Positions 45,064 to 52,509 of a DNA stretch of 64,000 bases are shown piece by piece. A program made the translations under genes and the position numbers. Under the pieces are notes generated by a model. That model saw only the letters and a program-made list of their open reading frames with translations. It was not told the DNA's origin and searched no databases. The DNA is taken from NCBI RefSeq assembly GCF_000720115.1, contig NZ_JOIR01000008.1, positions 1 through 64,000 on the forward strand. The letters are read 5' to 3'. Every line of letters begins with the position of its first letter. Position 1 is the first letter of the stretch. The DNA is from Streptomyces sp. NRRL F-2580 (lineage in GTDB: Bacteria; Actinomycetota; Actinomycetes; Streptomycetales; Streptomycetaceae).

Positions 45064-45363
45064 GTCCTCTTCCGACCCGTCGACATCCCGTGTGTGTCCC
45101 GCCTCTCACGCTTCTCCTCTTCCAGCAGTTACTGACCGCTGACCGAAGCGGATAGTTCCGTTTCGGGTGATTCTGTGAAGCAAGACACCCGAAATCGGAC
45201 GCCGGGTGCAGGTGGGACCCGACGGAGGGCACGCCAACTCCCGCCGTCCGGGAGAAGTTCGGCGGCGCGGCGGTCCACCCAGGTGGCCCGAATGGAGTAC
45301 TGTGGCGAGCCCTGGGGCCGTCCTTCCTTTCGGATGTCCGGACTCGGGAGAGGGGGCCGACTG

Positions 45364-45390
45364 ATGGAGAACGGCACTCAAGACCGGTGA
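45364..45390 (+). CDS. Possible 8-residue leader peptide
   Basis: ATG to TGA encoding MENGTQDR, preceded by GGGAGAGGGGG at good ribosome-site spacing. It lies 29 nt before a hairpin and 217 nt before sepH. Too short to judge by composition; it may instead be the end of a longer frame (45175-45390). Speculative. Confidence 0.2.
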   Translation: MENGTQDR

Positions 45391-45418
45391 TGCCGCGGTA
45401 TTGCACGGGCTCCTGCTG

Positions 45419-45446
45419 CGCACAGTAACCGTTCGGTCACTGTGCG
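45419..45446 (+). terminator. Hairpin between the tiny frame and sepH
   Basis: CGCACAGT...ACTGTGCG outer stem (8 bp) with an inner ACCG-TT-CGGT stem, separated by an A/C mismatch. Could be a terminator, attenuator or operator. Confidence 0.4.
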
Positions 45447-45607
45447 TGCCCAACAGGTAACCGTGCCATAACGGCGATCAAGGGCGCATGCCCGACACGC
45501 CGGTTTAACTCGGCAAGGTTGTGGCAGGCTGCACCCGGGCAGGCCACACTCGACTAGCGGAAGCAGCGACGCACGTGACGTCGGCAGGCACCACCCGGGA
45601 GGTCCCC

Positions 45608-46633
45608 ATGCCCGAACTGCGTGTCGTGGCCGTCTCAAATGACGGCACACGACTGGTGCTCAAGGCTGGGGACAGCACGGAGTACACGCTTCCGATCGAC
45701 GAACGGCTGCGGGCTGCCGTGCGCAACGACCGCGCGCGCCTGAACCAGATCGAGATCGAGGTCGAGAGCCACCTCCGCCCCCGCGACATCCAGGCCCGCA
45801 TACGAGCCGGTGCCTCCGCGGAGGAGGTCGCTCAACTCGCCGGCATCCCCGTCGACCGCGTACGCCGCTTCGAGGGCCCCGTGCTCGCCGAGCGCGCCTT
45901 CATGGCCGAGCGGGCCCGCAAGACCCCCGTGCGCCGCCCCGGCGAGAACACCGGGCCGCAGCTCGGCGAGGCCGTGCAGGAGCGGCTGACCCTGCGCGGG
46001 GCCGAGAAGGAATCCGTGCAGTGGGACTCCTGGCGCCGCGACGACGGCACCTGGGAGGTCCTCCTCGTCTACCGGGTCGCGGGCGAGCCGCACTCGGCGA
46101 GCTGGACCTACGACCCGCCCCGCCGGCTGGTCGTGGCCGTGGACGACGAGGCCCGTTCCCTGATCGGCGAGTCCGAGGACCTGCCGGCGACGCCGGAGCC
46201 GAGCTTCCCCTTCGTGCCGAGGATCGCGCGGCTGCCGCGCGACCGTCCGCTGGACCGCGCCCTGGACCGGCAGCTGGAGCGGCCGGACAGCAGGCCGGCG
46301 CCCGCACCGGACCCGGAGGAGGAGCGGGACACTCTGACGAGCCTGCTGGAGGCGGTCCCGAGCTTCCGAGGCGACATGGTGGTCCCCGAGCGCACCGACG
46401 CCCCGGCGACGGAGCCGGAAGCGGAGGAGCCGCCGGCCCCCGCCGCCTCGGCGGGCGCGGGCTCCGCGTACGCCGACGTCCTGATGCCCCGCACGGTGGC
46501 GGGCCACCGCGACCGCCTGACCGGCACCACCGACCGCCAGGCCGAGGCCGACGGGGTCCGCCCCGGGCGTCGCGCGGCGGTGCCGAGCTGGGACGAGATC
46601 GTCTTCGGCACCCGCCGCAAGAAGCAGGAGTAG
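45608..46633 (+). CDS. sepH: SepH septation protein
   Basis: A 341-residue cell-division protein that in Streptomyces promotes FtsZ assembly. The N-terminal DUF3071 domain (about residues 1-170) begins PELRVVAVSNDGTRLVLK and contains a helix-turn-helix-like segment (ASAEEVAQLAGIPVDRVRRFEGPVLAERAF in short blocks) and VQWDSWRRDDGTWEVLLVYR. The C-terminal half is acidic/proline-rich and disordered, ending in a short conserved PSWDEIVFGTRRKK. The ATG at 45608 follows GGGAGGT. A terminator follows directly. Confidence 0.93.
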   Translation: MPELRVVAVSNDGTRLVLKAGDSTEYTLPIDERLRAAVRNDRARLNQIEIEVESHLRPRDIQARIRAGASAEEVAQLAGIPVDRVRRFEGPVLAERAFMAERARKTPVRRPGENTGPQLGEAVQERLTLRGAEKESVQWDSWRRDDGTWEVLLVYRVAGEPHSASWTYDPPRRLVVAVDDEARSLIGESEDLPATPEPSFPFVPRIARLPRDRPLDRALDRQLERPDSRPAPAPDPEEERDTLTSLLEAVPSFRGDMVVPERTDAPATEPEAEEPPAPAASAGAGSAYADVLMPRTVAGHRDRLTGTTDRQAEADGVRPGRRAAVPSWDEIVFGTRRKKQE

Positions 46634-46634
46634 C

Positions 46635-46663
46635 ACCGCCGCCGGGGTCGACCCGGCGGCGGT
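46635..46663 (+). terminator. Hairpin terminator after sepH
   Basis: Perfect 12-bp stem (ACCGCCGCCGGG, 46635-46646; complement 46652-46663) with a 5-nt loop, 1 nt after the stop. Confidence 0.85.
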
Positions 46664-46682
46664 ACGCCTGCCTGCAGACCCG

Positions 46683-47528
46683 CTACTGGGGGTCGGGGCC
46701 CGTGGCCACCGGGCGGGCCGGGTCCGAGGACCACTCCGACCAGCTGCCCGCGTAGAGGTCGGACGCGATGCCGGCCACCTCCAGCGCGAGGACCTCATGG
46801 GCTCCGGAGACGCCCGAGCCGCAGTACACGCCCACCGGGCCGCCCCCGGAGGCGCCGAGCCCCTCGAACCGGGCCCGCAACGCGTCCGCGGGCAGGAAGC
46901 GGCCGTCCGCGCCCACGTTCTCCGTGGTCGGCGCCGACAGGGCGCCCGGGATGTGGCCGCCGACCGGGTCGATCGGCTCGACCTCGCCTCGGTACCTCTC
47001 CCCCGCCCGTGCGTCGAGGAGTACCCCTTCGCGCGCCCGTACGGCCGCCGCGTCCGCGTCCAGCAGCCCCACCGCACCCGGAGTTGGCTTGAAATCGCCC
47101 TCCTCGGGAGTCACCCGATCGGCCGTCACCCCACCTCCGGCCGCCGTCCACGCGGTCAATCCCCCGTCCAGGACCCGCACGTTCGGGTGACCTGTCCAGC
47201 GCAGCAGCCACCACGCCCGGGCGGCCGCCCAGCCCTGGCCGCCGTCGTACACAACGACGGGGACGCCCGCCGAGACGCCGGCCCGCCGCATCACCGCCCC
47301 GAAGGCCTCCGGGTCCGGCAGCGGGTGGCGCCCGCCGGCCCCCGGCGGACCTGCCAGTTCGCGGTCGAGGTCGACGTACACCGCGCCGGGCAGGTGCCCG
47401 GCCTCGTACGCGGGCCGCTGGTCGGGGCCGCCGAGCTGCCAGCGGACGTCCAGCAGCACCGGCGGCCGGGGACCCGCCAGCTCGTTCCTCAGTTCGGCGG
47501 CGGAGAGGATCGCATGTTTCGCAGTCAT
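46683..47528 (-). CDS. Sulfurtransferase (thiosulfate/3-mercaptopyruvate type, tandem rhodanese)
   Basis: A 281-residue protein of two rhodanese domains. The first (about residues 10-130) begins VLLDVRWQLGG and has YDGGQGWAAARAWW in place of an active cysteine loop; the second (about 160-275) carries the active loop CGSGVSG with C236. It transfers sulfur from thiosulfate or 3-mercaptopyruvate to cyanide or thiol acceptors; the CGSGV loop favours 3-mercaptopyruvate. I use the ATG at 47528 (AGAGGA upstream); another ATG three codons earlier cannot be excluded. It diverges from the VOC gene. Confidence 0.9.
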   Translation of the reverse strand: MTAKHAILSAAELRNELAGPRPPVLLDVRWQLGGPDQRPAYEAGHLPGAVYVDLDRELAGPPGAGGRHPLPDPEAFGAVMRRAGVSAGVPVVVYDGGQGWAAARAWWLLRWTGHPNVRVLDGGLTAWTAAGGGVTADRVTPEEGDFKPTPGAVGLLDADAAAVRAREGVLLDARAGERYRGEVEPIDPVGGHIPGALSAPTTENVGADGRFLPADALRARFEGLGASGGGPVGVYCGSGVSGAHEVLALEVAGIASDLYAGSWSEWSSDPARPVATGPDPQ

Positions 47529-47704
47529 GCCGGCCATCTTCCTCTCCGCCCGAAACCGGCGTAACAAGCCCGTCATTGGCGGGGCACACCGATCCGGTCA
47601 ACTCCGTGCCAAGCCCCCGCGATGCGGCGCGGTCGGGGCGCGCCGGGTCCTCCGGAGTGGAAGCATCAGCACCGGTAAGCGGCACGACGGAGGAGACGGC
47701 TGAC

Positions 47705-48490
47705 ATGACCGAGGCAGCGGAAGCAACCCGGCGCACGCCCGGTACCCCGTGCTGGGTGAGCCTCATGGTGCACGGACTCGGGACCACCGAGGACTTCTAC
47801 GCCGACCTGTTCGGGTGGGAGTACGTTCCGGGACCCGAGCAGCTCGGCCCGTACGTACGCGCCGTGCTGAACGGCCGGGAGGTGGCCGGGATCGGCGAGA
47901 TGCCGCCGGACCGGCATCTTCCGGTGGCCTGGACGACGTACCTCGCCACGGACGACGCCGACGCGACCGCCGAGTCGGTGCGTTCGTGCGGCGGCACGGT
48001 CGCGGTGGGCCCGCTGGACGCGGGCATCGCGGGGCGGGTGGCGATCTGCTCCGACCCGCTCGGCGCGATCTTCGGGCTGTGGCAGGCGCAGAGCCGCATG
48101 GGCACCCGGCTGCCCGGCGGACCGGGCACCCCCGTCTGGAACGAGCTGGTCACCCAGGACACCTCGACGGTCGGGAAGTTCTATGAGCACGTCTTCGGCC
48201 ACGAGGCGCTGACGCACAGCACGGCCTCCGACGACTTCGACTACCTGACCCTCAACCTGGAGGGCCGGCCGGTGGCCGCGGTGCACGGCGTGGGCCGCTC
48301 GCTGCCGCACGACCGCGGCCCGCACTGGATGGCGTACTTCGAGGTGGCGGACACCGACGCGGCCACGGCCAGGGTCGTCGACCTCGGCGGCCGCGTCATC
48401 GACCCGCCCCGCGAGGGCCTGCGCGGCCGCCAGGCCACGGTCGCGGACCCGGAGGGCGCGGTCTTCACCGTCGTCCGGCCACTGGCCTAG
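47705..48490 (+). CDS. VOC (glyoxalase/dioxygenase-fold) family protein
   Basis: A 261-residue protein with two vicinal-oxygen-chelate modules. The first runs from CWVSLMVHGLGTTEDFYADLFGWEY to DPLGAIFGLWQ, the second from VWNELVTQDTSTVGKFYEHVFGHE to DPEGAVFTVVRPLA (given in short blocks). Such tandem VOC proteins in Streptomyces include putative hydroxylases and antibiotic-resistance-like proteins; the substrate is unknown. ATG at 47705 with GGAGGAGA upstream. Confidence 0.85.
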   Translation: MTEAAEATRRTPGTPCWVSLMVHGLGTTEDFYADLFGWEYVPGPEQLGPYVRAVLNGREVAGIGEMPPDRHLPVAWTTYLATDDADATAESVRSCGGTVAVGPLDAGIAGRVAICSDPLGAIFGLWQAQSRMGTRLPGGPGTPVWNELVTQDTSTVGKFYEHVFGHEALTHSTASDDFDYLTLNLEGRPVAAVHGVGRSLPHDRGPHWMAYFEVADTDAATARVVDLGGRVIDPPREGLRGRQATVADPEGAVFTVVRPLA

Positions 48491-48705
48491 GACGAAGGAA
48501 ACGGCCGACGGCCGACGGCCTGGCAGGACCGGGGTACTGGTCGGGGGCGCGGGGGCGTACCGCGGTCCTCCTGCCCGCGGGCGACGCCGCGGACCGGGGC
48601 CGCTTCCTAGGGTCGAGGCACGTGGAGGGACGCGCGGTGCGCCTGTGGTGCGCGGTGGCGTGCGTTCCTCCGCGCCCCGCCCTCTCCGACACAAGGAGCA
48701 CCTCC

Positions 48706-49905
48706 ATGGCCGACCGTTCCCCTCGCCGAGCCCCGTCCGTGCGTCGCGCCCCGTCCTCCTCCGGGCGGCGGCTGGCCTTCGCCGCGGTGGCCGCGGCGGC
48801 TGCCGCCCTGACCTTGACCGGCACCCTGCCCTCGGCCGCGGCGGAGCCTCGCGGTCCGCGTGACGCCGTACGCGACGGGCTGGAGCAGCTGGTGACCGAC
48901 GACGGGTTTCCCGCGGCACTGGCCGCCACCGTCGGCCGGGACGGGCGCGTCCGCAACTACACCGCGGGGGTGGCGGACTTGAGGACCGGGGCGAAGGTTC
49001 CGGTCGACGGGCAGGTGCGGGCGGGCAGCAACACCAAGACCTTCACCGCCGCGGTCGTCCTGCAACTGGTCGGCGAGGGCACGGTGGTGCTCGACGCCCC
49101 CGTCGAGACGTACCTGCCCAACCTGCTGCGGGGCGAGGGAATCGACGGCCGCTCCATCACCGTGCGCCAGCTGCTGCAGCACACCAGCGGACTGCCCAAC
49201 TACACCGACCACATACTGGAGTCCGTGCTCGGCAAGGGACGCCACACCTATCGCCAGCCGCGCGAGCTGCTCGACATCGCGCTGGCGCACGAGGCGCGGT
49301 TCGCCCCCGGAACGAGCTGGGAGTACAGCAACACCAACTACGTCGTGGCCGGTCTGCTCATCGAGAAGGTCACCGGCCGCCCTCTGGCCGAGCAGCTCAC
49401 CCGGCGGGTCATCGACCGCGCCGGACTGCGCCACACGTACTTCCCCGGCGTGGGCGAGGAGGGCATCCGCGAGGCTCACCCGCGGGGCTACCACGCGGCG
49501 GAGCCCGGAGCGCCCCTGGAGGACATCACGGAGCTCGACCCGTCCTGGGGCTGGTCCGCCGGACAGCTGATCTCCACCCCCGGCGACCTGAACCGCTTCT
49601 TCTCCGCCCTGATCGGCGGCCGGCTCCTGGCTCCCGCCCAGCTCGCGGAAATGCGCACCACCGTGAAGGTCGAGGGCCCGGGGTGGCGGCCCGGCACCCG
49701 GTACGGGCTCGGTGTGTCCAGCACCCCGCTGAGCTGCGGCGGCCTGATGTGGGGCCACGGCGGCGACACCCCCGGCTACCACTCGGTCCCGGGCGCCACG
49801 GACGATGGCCGCGCGGCCACCGTCGTCGTCACGGCCAACTTGGCACCCGCCGAGTCCCTCGCCCACGCGGACGCCCTCCTCGACACGGCCCTCTGCCGGA
49901 AGTGA
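48706..49905 (+). CDS. Secreted serine hydrolase (beta-lactamase / D-Ala-D-Ala carboxypeptidase class C fold)
   Basis: A 399-residue exported protein. The signal peptide (arginine-rich start, hydrophobic AFAAVAAAAAALTLTG, cleavage near A46) is followed by a class-C-type fold: S108-NTK (SxxK), Y207-SN (YxN) and H351-GG (KTG-equivalent). It matches Streptomyces R61-like DD-peptidases and related esterases. It probably acts on peptidoglycan or a small ester outside the cell. ATG at 48706 with AAGGAG upstream. Convergent with tdk. Confidence 0.88.
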   Translation: MADRSPRRAPSVRRAPSSSGRRLAFAAVAAAAAALTLTGTLPSAAAEPRGPRDAVRDGLEQLVTDDGFPAALAATVGRDGRVRNYTAGVADLRTGAKVPVDGQVRAGSNTKTFTAAVVLQLVGEGTVVLDAPVETYLPNLLRGEGIDGRSITVRQLLQHTSGLPNYTDHILESVLGKGRHTYRQPRELLDIALAHEARFAPGTSWEYSNTNYVVAGLLIEKVTGRPLAEQLTRRVIDRAGLRHTYFPGVGEEGIREAHPRGYHAAEPGAPLEDITELDPSWGWSAGQLISTPGDLNRFFSALIGGRLLAPAQLAEMRTTVKVEGPGWRPGTRYGLGVSSTPLSCGGLMWGHGGDTPGYHSVPGATDDGRAATVVVTANLAPAESLAHADALLDTALCRK

Positions 49906-49940
49906 CCGCGGTCGCCGGGGGCCGCCCGTGGCGGCCTGCG

Positions 49941-50591
49941 TCAGGCGTGGTTGACCGGGAGGACGTCCGGGGAGAGGGCGCCCGCGTGGGCCGCGGCCGA
50001 GGTCATGCGGCGGCGGTGGTGACGGCGGCAGAGGACCTCGTAGCCGATCTCCCCCGCCGGCCGGTTCACGTCGCCGACGACGACCTGGGCGCCCTCGACG
50101 ACCATCTCACCGTCTATCGTGCGGGCGTTGTGGGTCGCGCGGGCGCCGCACCAGCACAGGGCCTCGACCTGGAGCTGCTCGATCCGGTCCGCCAGCTCGA
50201 TCAGACGCTGCGAACCCGGGAAGAGCTTCGTGCGGAAGTCCGTCGTGATGCCGAAGGCGAAGACGTCCATGTCCAGGTCGTCCACGATCCTGGCCAGCTG
50301 GTCGATCTGCTCCGGAGCGAGGAACTGGGCCTCGTCCACGATCACGTAGTCCGCCCTGCCGCCCTTGGAGAGCTGGGCCACCAGGTACGCGTACAGGTCC
50401 ATGCCCTCCGGCGCCTCGATCGCCTCCGTCACCAGGCCGAGGCGGGAGGACAGCTTGCCCTCCCCCGCCCGGTCGTCCCGCGTGAAGATCACGCCCTGGA
50501 GCCCGCGCGCGTCGCGGTTGTGCGCGATCTGGAGCGCCAGCGTGCTCTTTCCGCAGTCCATCGTTCCGGAGAAGAACACCAGCTCGGGCAT
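49941..50591 (-). CDS. tdk: Thymidine kinase
   Basis: A 216-residue type II thymidine kinase that phosphorylates thymidine for dTMP salvage. P-loop GTMDCGKST at residues 9-17, catalytic E87 in YVIVDEAQF, and the zinc/lasso region with LCWCGARATHN and the C-terminal YEVLCRRHH. Starts with ATG at 50591. Downstream of the phosphodiesterase gene on the same strand, 63 nt apart. Confidence 0.93.
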   Translation of the reverse strand: MPELVFFSGTMDCGKSTLALQIAHNRDARGLQGVIFTRDDRAGEGKLSSRLGLVTEAIEAPEGMDLYAYLVAQLSKGGRADYVIVDEAQFLAPEQIDQLARIVDDLDMDVFAFGITTDFRTKLFPGSQRLIELADRIEQLQVEALCWCGARATHNARTIDGEMVVEGAQVVVGDVNRPAGEIGYEVLCRRHHRRRMTSAAAHAGALSPDVLPVNHA

Positions 50592-50654
50592 GGGAAGTAC
50601 GGGACCTTTCGGGTCGGAGGTGGGAGGGGAGGAAGGGACGGGTGGCGCGGAGGG

Positions 50655-51857
50655 TCAGGAGCGGATCTCCAGTAGCGGGACCAGCTGCTCCGCCGCGGTC
50701 ATGGAGCCGTGCATGCCGACGAGCGCGGACTCGTTCGGCTCGTTGCGCGAAGCCGTGATCGCGACATCGGCCTGGGCGGCCGCGACCACGTCGCCGATGC
50801 GGCCCAGCACGCGCTCGTCGCACTCCCCCGGCGCGCCGAACCAGCCGAGTTCCAGAGCCTCTTCGCGGCTCGCGACCCAGAACCGGTCGCCGAGCACCTC
50901 GCGCCACACGGTCAGTACGTCGTTCTGCGCGCCCGGCACCGCGTACACGTGCCGAGCCCGGCCCTCGCCGCCCAGCAGCGCCACGCCGGCGCCGAGCTCC
51001 CAGTCCTCGTCGTAGTCGATCCGCGCGTCCTCGTCGAAGGGGACGTCGACCATGCCGTGGTCCGCGGTCACGTACAGCGCGGTGCGCGGCGGCAGCTGCT
51101 CGGCGAGCCTCTGCACGAGCCGGTCGACCAGCATCAGCTGGCCGCGCCAGGCGTCGGAGTCCACGCCGTGGCGGTGGCCGGCCCCGTCGAGCTCGCTGTA
51201 GTACGTGTACACGAGCGAGCGGTCACCGGCCGCGAGGCGGTCGGCCGCCAGGTCCATCCGCTCCTCGCCGGTCATCCGGCCGAGGAAGGTTCCGCCGCTC
51301 AGCGCGACCTTGGTCAGCGGGGTGGTCTGGAAGGTGGGCGAAGACACCTGGGCGGTCGCCACACCGGCCTTGTCGGCCAGCTGGAAGACCGTCGGGTACG
51401 GCTGCCAGGGCTTGGGCGAGGTCCACGGGTGCCAGCGGAGCTGGTTCATCAGCTCGCCGGTGGCAGGGTTGCGCACGGCGTAGCCGGGCAGACCGTGCCG
51501 GGCGGGCGGCAGGCCGGTGCCGACGGAGGCCAGCGAGGTGGCGGTGGTCGCCGGGAAGCCCGCGGTGATCGGGCGGCCGGTGCCGCCGCGCGAGCTGCCG
51601 AGGAGGGAGGTGAGGTACGGGGCCTCGTCCGGGTGGGCCTTGATCTGCTCCCAGCCCATCCCGTCGACCAGGAACACGCAGTTCCGGTCGGCCGGGGTCA
51701 GCTCGGCGATGGCGGCGGTGAAACCGGGGACGCCCTGCCCGGCCGCGAGCGTGGGCAGCAGGTCGGCGAGGGACCCGGTGCCGTACTCCGGGACGGGGGC
51801 ACCGGCCAGGTCCAGCAGCTCCGGCTCGGGCCACTCCTGCGCCGCGGAGTACGCCAT
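50655..51857 (-). CDS. Alkaline phosphatase superfamily protein (nucleotide pyrophosphatase/phosphodiesterase type)
   Basis: A 400-residue metal-dependent phosphoesterase. NCVFLVDGMGWEQIK gives the first metal Asp, GFPATTATS holds the nucleophile Thr, and later YYSELDGAGHRHG and YVTADHGMVDVP complete the two-metal site as in type I phosphodiesterases. No signal peptide is evident, so it is probably cytoplasmic. Its ATG overlaps the stop of DUF5998. Substrate unknown. Confidence 0.87.
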   Translation of the reverse strand: MAYSAAQEWPEPELLDLAGAPVPEYGTGSLADLLPTLAAGQGVPGFTAAIAELTPADRNCVFLVDGMGWEQIKAHPDEAPYLTSLLGSSRGGTGRPITAGFPATTATSLASVGTGLPPARHGLPGYAVRNPATGELMNQLRWHPWTSPKPWQPYPTVFQLADKAGVATAQVSSPTFQTTPLTKVALSGGTFLGRMTGEERMDLAADRLAAGDRSLVYTYYSELDGAGHRHGVDSDAWRGQLMLVDRLVQRLAEQLPPRTALYVTADHGMVDVPFDEDARIDYDEDWELGAGVALLGGEGRARHVYAVPGAQNDVLTVWREVLGDRFWVASREEALELGWFGAPGECDERVLGRIGDVVAAAQADVAITASRNEPNESALVGMHGSMTAAEQLVPLLEIRS

Positions 51858-52459
51858 CAGCGGGCGGGGGTGGAGGCGGACGTCGCCGCTGTGGCTTCGG
51901 AGAGTGCCTGTGCGAAGACCAGGGTCTGGCGCACCGCCTCGGGGCCGTCGCCGGCCTCGCTGACCCGCAGGCTGAGGTCGTCGGCGGTGGAGTTGCCGGT
52001 GTAGCCGTGGTCGGAGTCGCAGTTCGGGTCGCCGCAGGCGGCCGGCTCCAGGTCGATCCGCGAGACCGCGCCCCAGCCGATGGTCAGGACGACCTCGCGG
52101 GGCAGCGTGCCCGGGGTGTAGGACTCGGGGTTGGCGACGACGCGGCTCAGCACCACGGAGGAGATGCTGGACAGCTTGACCGACTCGGTGGAGGTGGTCG
52201 CGTACGGGGACGGGGACCCGGCGTCGGCGGCCTGCTCGTCGGTGTGGCTGACGATGAAGCGGTTGCCGGTGAGGACCAGCACGGTGACGTGGCGGCGCAC
52301 CTCGTTGGAGTCGAAGGTCGTCTCCTGGTGGACCAGGTACGACGAGATCGGCTCGCCGCCCACCGCGGCCTCCACGGCCTCGGCCACGAGGGCCGGGTAG
52401 TAGCCGCTGCGCTCGATCGCCGTGCGCAGCCCCTGGGTCGTCGTACCGGATTTCGCCAT
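51857..52459 (-). CDS. DUF5998 family protein
   Basis: A 200-residue actinobacterial protein of unknown function. Conserved parts: GLRTAIERSGYYPALVAEAV, LVHQETTFDSNEVRRHVTVLVLTG (short block), RFIVSHTDE and DLEPAACGDPNCDSDHGYTG with a cysteine pair. The ATG at 52459 with AGGA upstream is preferred over an ATG three codons earlier. It overlaps the phosphodiesterase by 1 nt and the two recur together. Confidence 0.85.
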   Translation of the reverse strand: MAKSGTTTQGLRTAIERSGYYPALVAEAVEAAVGGEPISSYLVHQETTFDSNEVRRHVTVLVLTGNRFIVSHTDEQAADAGSPSPYATTSTESVKLSSISSVVLSRVVANPESYTPGTLPREVVLTIGWGAVSRIDLEPAACGDPNCDSDHGYTGNSTADDLSLRVSEAGDGPEAVRQTLVFAQALSEATAATSASTPAR

Positions 52460-52509
52460 GAGGTCCATCCTAAGGCCCGTACGGGGCCCCCAGGCCGCGT
52501 CGTACTCGC

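Larger units (their letters stand above)
44751..45607. other. 857-nt gene-poor, very GC-rich gap before sepH
   Basis: From about 44780 to 45063 GC is extreme, with many short inverted repeats and open frames in every register, so no frame is supported as a gene. A hairpin lies at 45037-45063. Right of 45100 the composition falls and the region probably contains the sepH promoter, an 8-codon frame and another hairpin (both listed). Confidence 0.5.

Noticed and set aside
44787..45155. Several overlapping open frames in the sepH upstream gap
   Set aside because: All frames are open because of extreme GC; none has a domain, good codon bias or ribosome site.
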